Assembly (NCBI GenBank): GCA_903898215.1
Contig: CAIUEQ010000003.1
Location: 1-5,080, forward strand
DNA from: an uncultured Bacteroidota bacterium
GTDB lineage: Bacteria; Bacteroidota; Bacteroidia; UKL13-3
Direction of reading: 5' to 3'
DNA length: 5,080 bases
Position 1 is the first letter of the stretch, and every line of letters begins with the position of its first letter. Below the pieces are notes generated by a model. It did not search any database. It was not told the origin of the DNA and saw nothing but the letters and a program-made list of their open reading frames with translations. Below are positions 1 through 5,080 of the stretch, piece by piece. The translations under genes and the position numbers were made by a program.

Positions 1-142
1 CTATTTCTCCATTCGGTATCGATGGTATAAGCAAGCGAAACTTTTTCAGGATCTTTTGAATTCCAAGCATTTCAGCCATCTGAACTTTTTGAGTAGCTGA
101 CTCAAAATTGAAAGGAGGTAATGGTAATTTCTGTTCCAACAT
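1..142 (-). pseudogene. 5' end of a DUF1348 / NTF2-like (SnoaL-type) protein gene, frameshifted and cut by the window edge
   Basis: Reading down from an ATG at 142-140, the first 24 codons give MLEQKLPLPPFNFESATQKV followed by QMAE. This is the usual start of DUF1348 proteins, small (about 150-residue) NTF2-fold proteins of unknown function. After the GAA codon at 73-71 the frame is wrong. If one base is restored between 71 and 70, the next codons read (D)AWNSKDPEKVSLAYTIDTEW and then RN, which is exactly the family continuation (AEDAWNSRDP..VALAY..D..WRNR). The simplest reading is that a G was lost from a GAT codon. The unshifted frame stays open to the window edge but gives a sequence unlike the family. 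The gene may be a real pseudogene or may carry a sequencing or assembly indel. A -1 ribosomal shift at this point would give N in place of D, but no classical slippery heptamer is present. The gene lies 128 bp downstream of the pump gene, beyond a likely terminator. It is probably a separate transcription unit, although I see no convincing promoter of its own. The family call is from recognition of the motif; the rest of the protein lies outside the window. Confidence 0.75.
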
Positions 143-229
143 ATTTTAAATTATTAGAATGTTAAAATTCGCTATTAAAAGTAAATCTATAATCCGATAA
201 AAAAATCTATCCATTTTGAGAAACAAATT

Positions 230-272
230 AAAAATGGTTAACGGGTCTGACGCGATATGCGTCTGACCATTT
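230..272 (-). terminator. Probable intrinsic terminator of the complete RND pump gene
   Basis: Directly after the TAA stop (273-271), the minus strand can form a hairpin. The arms are 268-259 (GGTCAGACGC) and 253-244 (GCGTCAGACC), with a five-base loop and one A-A mismatch. A further complementary pair, AAATGGT (272-266) and ACCATTT (238-232), flanks it and could form a competing or outer stem. A run of five T on the minus strand (234-230) follows. The arms are much richer in G+C than the surrounding DNA, which is typical of a rho-independent terminator. The spacing between the inner stem and the T-run (about nine bases) is longer than ideal unless the outer stem forms. The hairpin separates the pump from the DUF1348 gene on the same strand. 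Confidence 0.6.
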
Positions 273-3200
273 AATTATCAAGCATACCATGTTTTTTACG
301 ATAAGCCCAATTCACAATTAAAGGAAATATTAAAAGCGTGAGAATTGTTGCCGTTACTAATCCCCCAATTACAACAATGGCTAAAGGCTTTTGAGTTTCA
401 CTGCCAATTCCGGTAGATAATGCTGCAGGTAGTAATCCTAACATCGCCATCAAAGCTGTCATCACAACAGGTCTGATCCTCTCCTGTACACCTTGCTTTA
501 ATGATTGTTCAAGTGGCATTTTATCGTGTAAGTTTTTCTTAAAAACAGAAATTAAGATAACTCCATTCTGAATACAAATTCCAAACAATGCGATAAAACC
601 AATTCCTGCTGAAATACTAAAAACAGTTCCCGTGATATGTAATGCTAGAATTCCTCCAATAAGTGCAAAAGGCACATTTACCAAAACCAGCAATGCATCT
701 TTTGCATGTCCGAAAGTAATAAAGAGTATTATAAAAATAATTATCAAACTAACAGGAACAACTTGTCCGAGTTTTTTTTGGGCTCTCACTTGATTTTCAA
801 ATTCTCCGCTCCATTCAATTCTGTAACCTTTGGCAGGAGTGAGTACAGCATCAACTTTTTGTTGCGCTTCTTTAATGGTACTTCCCATGTCCCTTTCGCG
901 TACCGAAAATTTGATGGCAATAAATCTCGAATTATTATCTCTGTAAATAAATGCTGCACCACTTACTGTTTTAATTTCGGCAATTTCTTTTAATGGAATT
1001 TTGGCACCATTCATTGCCGGCACTTTTAAATTTTCTATATCGGTTATTTGTTTTCTAAAATCTTCCTGATAACGTACCCTAACCGGAAACTTTTTTTCTT
1101 CCTGATAAAGTAATGTTGCAGCCTTTCCTCCTATTGCCATTTCAATTACTGCCTGACAATCGGAAGTGTTCACACCATAAATTGCCATTTTGGTTTCATC
1201 TAATGATATATTTAATTCAGGCTGCCCAATGTTTCTTAAAATACCGAGGTCTTTAACACCTCTAACATTTCGTAAAATATTTGCAACAGTATCGGCCATG
1301 CGATCAATTTCTTTTAAATCAGGACCAAAAATTTTCACTGCCAGAGATGCATTTATTCCTGCAACAGCTTCGGCAACATTATCAATAATAGGTTGTGAGT
1401 AATTGTATACAATCCCAGGATATTTTTTTAATCGGGAATCCATTTCCTCAATCAATTGTTCGGTACTGATATTTCGTTTCCATGTTTCTTTGGGCTTAAG
1501 ATTTACCTGACATTGTACATAGTAAAACCCGGAAGGGTCGGTGCCGTCATTTGATCGCCCGGTTTGTGATAATACTGATTCCACTTCTTCATAAGAGCCC
1601 AAAATATCTCTGAAAACATGAACCATTTTAGTTGTTTCAGTAAGCGAACTACTCATTGGTAACTTGGCTTCAACCCATAATGCTCCTTCATTAAGAGTAG
1701 GCAAAAATTCAGAGCCAAGAAATTTAAACGAATACATACTCAAAGCCATGATTGAAAAAGCTACAATCAGACTTTGACGTTTAAATTTATAAGTAAAATT
1801 AAATGCCTTAACAATGCTATCATTTACAAATTTCACCAATACATTATTTTTCTCTTTAACATCTTTATTTAATAAAATGCTAACTAATACCGGAACTAAT
1901 GTTAAAGTAAAAAGTAGGGCCCCAAGTAATGCAAAACCTAAAGTATAAGCTAAAGGAGAAAACATTTTACCTTCCACTTTTTCGAAGGCAAAAATCGGAA
2001 TCAAACAAGTGATGATAATTAACTTTGAAAAGAAAATTGCTTTACCGAGTTCAGCTCCTGTTTTCCGAACTAAACCTCGTTTAATTAACTTATTAAAAGC
2101 AGGCATTCCAACTGAATGAGATTTTTTATCGAGCACCACAAAAAGCCCTTCTACCATAACAACAGCTCCATCGATGATGATACCAAAATCAATCGCCCCC
2201 ATCGATAAAAGATTTGCAGACATGCCTTTTATTTTCATGCATATAAAAGCAAACAGTAATGAAAGAGGAATGATAATGGCTACAATAATTGTTGTACGCC
2301 AATCGGCCATGAACAGAAAAACAATTACGGTTACTAAGAGAATACCTTCAAATAGATTTTTTAAAACAGTATGTGTACAAAATGAAATTAGTTTATCTCT
2401 ATCGTAGAAAGTTTGCATCTTAATATCGGCAGGGAGAACATTATTATTTAAGTCCTCAACTTTTTCTTTTACGCGCTTCAAAACCTCCGATGGATTTTCA
2501 CCTTTACGCATTACAACAATTCCTTCAACTACATCATCATTTGCATCCAAACCAGCTTGACCTACACGAGGGAAATTTGATTCGCTAACTGTGGCAACAT
2601 TTTTCACTAATAAAGGTGTGCCTTCTAAATTTTCGATGATGATATTCTCAATATCTTTTACATCATTTAACAATCCAATTCCTCTTACCACATAAGCCTG
2701 TCCATTACGTTCAATAATATCACCGCCAACATTGATATTACTTTTTGCAACAGCATTATAAACTTCCAAAGGTGTGAGATCATACTTTGCAAGCAATGCA
2801 GGATTTACAGAAATTTCAAAAGATTTACGAGCTCCTCCAAACGAAACAATATCAGCAATTCCGGAAACACTTCTTAACTGCCTGTCAATTACCCAATCTT
2901 GCCAAGTAAGTAAATCAACAGATTTATGTGAAGTAGACTTTAAAGTATATCTAAAAATCTCACCTGTTGGACCGTAAGGAGGCTGTACATCCGGTTCAAC
3001 ATCGGGAGGAAGATTTATATTTCGGAGTAAATTATTTACCTGTTGGCGGGCAAAAAAATCTTCAACATTATCTTCAAAAATTATTTTAATTACGCTTAAT
3101 CCGAACATTGAAATAGAACGTACGTTCACTTTCTTTTGAACAGAATTCATGGTAACTTCTATCGGGATTGTAACAAATCTTTCTACCTCCTGAGCGCTTC

Positions 3201-3375
3201 TTCCATTCCATTGCGTTACAATAATTATTTGTGTATTTGTTACATCCGGAAAAGCTTCAATTGGAGTATTTATATAACTGATTACACCGCTGATGATAAT
3301 AATTGCAGTGGCAAAAAAGATAAAGAATCTGTTTCTTAATGAAAAAGTGATGACAGCATTAATGATTTTATTCAT
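271..3375 (-). CDS. czcA: Heavy-metal efflux RND permease, CusA/CzcA family (complete, 1034 aa)
   Basis: This is an inner-membrane metal/proton antiporter, the pump component of a tripartite efflux system that also needs a periplasmic adaptor and an outer-membrane channel. Its 1034 residues match the family (about 1040-1060). TM1 is at about 13-33, followed by the first periplasmic loop (PIEAFPDVTNTQ; QEVERFVTIPIE). TM2-TM6 lie at about 341-502. TM7 lies at about 533-552, followed by the second periplasmic loop and then TM8-TM12 (about 871-1025). TM4 holds DFGIIIDGAVVMVEG, with D396, D402 and E409 spaced like CzcA D402, D408 and E415, the residues needed for proton/metal transport. GIGSETQKPLAIVVIGG near the C-terminus is a typical HME-RND signature. 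By alignment from memory, the CusA methionines 573, 623 and 672 correspond to E569, Y619 and E669 here, which argues against Cu(I)/Ag(I) and for divalent cations. The ATG start is well bounded: an in-frame TAA lies at 3396-3394, and no Shine-Dalgarno is evident. The gene lies 145 bp downstream of a paralogous pump gene and has a candidate promoter of its own. The family is certain; the exact metal is inferred. Confidence 0.95.
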   Translation of the reverse strand: MNKIINAVITFSLRNRFFIFFATAIIIISGVISYINTPIEAFPDVTNTQIIIVTQWNGRSAQEVERFVTIPIEVTMNSVQKKVNVRSISMFGLSVIKIIFEDNVEDFFARQQVNNLLRNINLPPDVEPDVQPPYGPTGEIFRYTLKSTSHKSVDLLTWQDWVIDRQLRSVSGIADIVSFGGARKSFEISVNPALLAKYDLTPLEVYNAVAKSNINVGGDIIERNGQAYVVRGIGLLNDVKDIENIIIENLEGTPLLVKNVATVSESNFPRVGQAGLDANDDVVEGIVVMRKGENPSEVLKRVKEKVEDLNNNVLPADIKMQTFYDRDKLISFCTHTVLKNLFEGILLVTVIVFLFMADWRTTIIVAIIIPLSLLFAFICMKIKGMSANLLSMGAIDFGIIIDGAVVMVEGLFVVLDKKSHSVGMPAFNKLIKRGLVRKTGAELGKAIFFSKLIIITCLIPIFAFEKVEGKMFSPLAYTLGFALLGALLFTLTLVPVLVSILLNKDVKEKNNVLVKFVNDSIVKAFNFTYKFKRQSLIVAFSIMALSMYSFKFLGSEFLPTLNEGALWVEAKLPMSSSLTETTKMVHVFRDILGSYEEVESVLSQTGRSNDGTDPSGFYYVQCQVNLKPKETWKRNISTEQLIEEMDSRLKKYPGIVYNYSQPIIDNVAEAVAGINASLAVKIFGPDLKEIDRMADTVANILRNVRGVKDLGILRNIGQPELNISLDETKMAIYGVNTSDCQAVIEMAIGGKAATLLYQEEKKFPVRVRYQEDFRKQITDIENLKVPAMNGAKIPLKEIAEIKTVSGAAFIYRDNNSRFIAIKFSVRERDMGSTIKEAQQKVDAVLTPAKGYRIEWSGEFENQVRAQKKLGQVVPVSLIIIFIILFITFGHAKDALLVLVNVPFALIGGILALHITGTVFSISAGIGFIALFGICIQNGVILISVFKKNLHDKMPLEQSLKQGVQERIRPVVMTALMAMLGLLPAALSTGIGSETQKPLAIVVIGGLVTATILTLLIFPLIVNWAYRKKHGMLDN

Positions 3376-3407
3376 TCTTACAAAATATCCTATTTAAACA
3401 GTAATGC

Positions 3408-3450
3408 TTTGCAATCTATAAAACCAACATTCTATGAATCAAATTGCAAA
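3408..3450. repeat. 8-bp inverted repeat in the leader of the complete pump gene
   Basis: TTTGCAAT at 3408-3415 is perfectly complementary to ATTGCAAA at 3443-3450, with a 27-bp spacer. The pair lies between the candidate promoter (3490-3460) and the pump start (3375), so it would fall in the transcribed leader. It could form a leader hairpin or be the two half-sites of a regulator. The DNA is very AT-rich, so a match of this length could arise by chance. Confidence 0.3.
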
Positions 3451-3459
3451 TGCCAAAAC

Positions 3460-3490
3460 CAAATCTAATATTTAGTTTTGCATAAGCAAA
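3460..3490 (-). promoter_or_regulatory. Candidate Bacteroidetes-type promoter for the complete pump gene
   Basis: On the minus strand, TTTG (3490-3487) is followed after exactly 19 bases by TAGATTTG (3467-3460). This is a full match to the TAnnTTTG -7 element with a TTTG -33 element, the consensus known for the major sigma factor of Bacteroidetes. Transcription would start near 3450-3455, giving a leader of about 75-80 nt before the ATG at 3375. A short dyad, TTTGC-ATAA-GCAAA (3477-3490), covers the -33 element and could be an operator. The promoter lies between the two pump genes and would let the second be expressed independently of the first. It is a motif match only. Confidence 0.55.
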
Positions 3491-3520
3491 TCAAATAAGA
3501 GTGACATTTTCTTTATCAAA

Positions 3521-5080
3521 CTATGAATCCATAATTCCGTGTTTTTTACGATAAGCCCAATTTACAATTAAAGGAAAAATTAAAAGCGTAAGAGTAGTTG
3601 CAGTAATTAATCCTCCAATAACAACAATGGCTAATGGCTTTTGAGTTTCACTTCCTATTCCAGTTGAAATTGCTGCGGGAAGCAAACCTATCATTGCCAT
3701 TAAAGCTGTCATAACCACAGGTCGAATTCTTGACTTCACACCTTCATTAATGGCATCGTTCAAGTTCATTTTGTCGTTTAAATTTTTCTTAAAAACAGAA
3801 ATAAGTATTACTCCGTTTTGAATACAAATACCAAACAAAGCTATAAAACCAACACCTGCCGAAATGCTAAAATTTGTACCCGTTATCATCAAAGCCCAAA
3901 TACCTCCAATGAGTGCAAATGGAACATTAATCAGCACCAACCCAGCATCACGTGCATGTCCGAAGGTGATAAACAATATGATAAAAATAATAATGATTGA
4001 AATAGGAACTACTTGCGACAAACGACTTATTGCTCTCACTTGATTTTCAAATTCCCCTTTCCATTCTATTTTCTGTCCTTTTTCTAACTTTATTGCTGCA
4101 TCAACTTTTGACTGTGCCTCGACAATTGTACTTCCTAAATCGCGACCACGAACAGAAAATTTTACAGCAATAAATCGTTGATTATTTTCTCTAAAAATAA
4201 ATGCAGGACCTGTTATCGTATAAATATCCGCGAGTTCACGCAATGGCATTTTACCACCTTTCATTGCCGGCACCATTAAGTTGCCAATACTTGCCTGATC
4301 ATCTCTAAACTCTGGGAGATATCGAATTCTTACATCAAATTTCTTTTCACCGATATACATTTTAGTAGCAGCTTTACCTCCAATTGCCATTTCAATTACA
4401 CTTTGAGCATCGCTTTTATTTACACCAAATAATGCCAATTTCTGCTGATCGAGTTCGATACGTAATTCCGGTTGTCCGGTTAATTGAATCACACCTAAAT
4501 CTTCAATTCCTTTTACTGATTTTAAAATTTTGAAAACAGTATCTCCAAGTTTTTCGAGACTATCCAAATCCTGACCGAATATTTTTACAGCCAGACTTCC
4601 CTTTACACCACTAACAGCTTCTTCCACATTATCCATTATAGGTTGAGAAAAATTAAAACTGATTCCTTGATATTCGGAAAGTGTACTTTTCATCTCATCA
4701 ATAAATTCGTCTTTAGTAATTTTTCTTACCCAATCCTCTTTCGGTTTTAAATCAACATGAAACTCTATATTGAAAAAACCAGTAGGATCAGTTCCATCAT
4801 TCGGTCTTCCGGTTTGGCTCATCACATGGTTTACTTCAGGAAAACTTCCTATTGTTTTTCTGATTTTCTCTGTCATTTTTATAGACTGAGAAAGTGATGT
4901 GCTCATAGGCATTGATGCTCGAATATATATTGCACCTTCATTTAAGTGAGGAAGGAATTCAGTACCTAAAAACTTGAAGCTAAAAACACCAATAGTCATT
5001 AATGAAAATGCAACAATTAAACTTAGGCTTTTATTTTTAAATGTAAATGAGAATGCTTTGAAAATATTTCTTTGAAAAAA
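3521..5080 (-). CDS. czcA: Heavy-metal efflux RND permease, CusA/CzcA family (C-terminal 519 aa; N-terminal half outside the window)
   Basis: The frame is open from the window edge (FFQRNIFKAFSFTFKNKSLS...) to a TAG stop at 3523-3521. The Met at 4999 lies inside TM7, so it is not the start; the residues before it match the neighbouring pump (KAFxFTxKxKxxSLIVAFS). Homology places this fragment at roughly residues 516-1034 of the family: TM7, the second large periplasmic loop and TM8-TM12, ending in the same RKKHG tail. It contains FGICIQNGVILISVFKKN and GIGSETQKPLAIVVIGG, both typical of HME-RND pumps. It aligns without gaps to the other pump over 492 residues. Identity is highest in TM8-TM12 and lower in the periplasmic loop. 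At the positions equivalent to CusA M573, M623 and M672 it has R (codon 4921-4919), N (4771-4769) and E, so it is also not of the Cu/Ag methionine type. The TM4 charged motif is outside the window. It precedes the second pump gene, with no clear terminator between them, so read-through is possible. Whether its N-terminal half is intact cannot be seen. Confidence 0.93.
   Translation of the reverse strand, partial: FFQRNIFKAFSFTFKNKSLSLIVAFSLMTIGVFSFKFLGTEFLPHLNEGAIYIRASMPMSTSLSQSIKMTEKIRKTIGSFPEVNHVMSQTGRPNDGTDPTGFFNIEFHVDLKPKEDWVRKITKDEFIDEMKSTLSEYQGISFNFSQPIMDNVEEAVSGVKGSLAVKIFGQDLDSLEKLGDTVFKILKSVKGIEDLGVIQLTGQPELRIELDQQKLALFGVNKSDAQSVIEMAIGGKAATKMYIGEKKFDVRIRYLPEFRDDQASIGNLMVPAMKGGKMPLRELADIYTITGPAFIFRENNQRFIAVKFSVRGRDLGSTIVEAQSKVDAAIKLEKGQKIEWKGEFENQVRAISRLSQVVPISIIIIFIILFITFGHARDAGLVLINVPFALIGGIWALMITGTNFSISAGVGFIALFGICIQNGVILISVFKKNLNDKMNLNDAINEGVKSRIRPVVMTALMAMIGLLPAAISTGIGSETQKPLAIVVIGGLITATTLTLLIFPLIVNWAYRKKHGIMDS

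Noticed and set aside
772..779. Run of eight T (A on the coding strand) as a phase-variation tract in the complete pump gene
   Set aside because: The frame is intact, the run encodes a plausible QKK stretch, and runs of this length are expected in AT-rich coding DNA.
706..993. Plus-strand open frame of 95 codons
   Set aside because: It lies wholly opposite the conserved TM8 and periplasmic part of the complete pump gene, has no recognisable domain, and reads as a shadow of that gene.
1190..2977. Plus-strand open frames at 1190-1402, 2174-2407 and 2774-2977
   Set aside because: All are antisense to the well-supported pump gene, are short, and show no family resemblance or ribosome-binding context.
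3136..4000. Plus-strand open frames at 3136-3339 and 3818-4000
   Set aside because: They are antisense to the two pump genes, with low-complexity compositions expected from complementing membrane-helix codons.
4997..4999. ATG at 4999 as the start of the upstream pump gene
   Set aside because: The frame is open beyond it to the window edge, and those 27 codons align with the paralogue. The Met lies inside TM7.
271..5080. The long similarity between 271-1749 and 3521-4999 as a mobile-element repeat
   Set aside because: It is fully explained by two paralogous coding sequences. There are no terminal inverted repeats, target duplications or transposase.

Overview
The window is AT-rich, and every supported gene reads on the minus strand. 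A Bacteroidetes-like host is the best guess. The reasons are the low G+C, the absence of clear Shine-Dalgarno sequences, a candidate promoter of the Bacteroidetes type (TTTG, 19 bp, TAnnTTTG), and proteins that resemble the CusA/CzcA pumps common in that phylum. No species can be named from this sequence.

In the direction of transcription (high to low coordinates), the layout is as follows. (1) 5080-3521 is the C-terminal half of a heavy-metal RND efflux pump. It is open to the window edge, so its N-terminal half lies outside. (2) 3520-3376 is a 145-bp gap with a strong candidate promoter and small inverted repeats, and no obvious terminator. (3) 3375-271 is a complete second heavy-metal RND pump of 1034 residues, a paralogue of the first. 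The two align without gaps over 492 residues and share roughly two thirds of them by eye. (4) 272-230 is a hairpin followed by a T-run, probably the terminator of the pump gene. (5) 142-1 is the 5' end of a gene for a small NTF2-like protein of the DUF1348 type, cut by the window edge. Its reading frame is broken by a one-base loss after codon 24.

Both pumps belong to the HME-RND group: inner-membrane proton antiporters that work with a periplasmic adaptor and an outer-membrane channel to expel metal cations. The complete pump carries the CzcA-type charged motif in TM4 (D396, D402, E409). Neither pump has the methionine triad expected of Cu(I)/Ag(I) pumps, so divalent cations (Zn, Co, Cd or Ni) are the likelier substrates. 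No adaptor, outer-membrane factor or metal sensor gene lies in the window; they may lie upstream of 5080. The main points of interest are the tandem, diverged pump pair with a promoter between them, and the frameshifted DUF1348 gene. I found no evidence for an entirely new system here.
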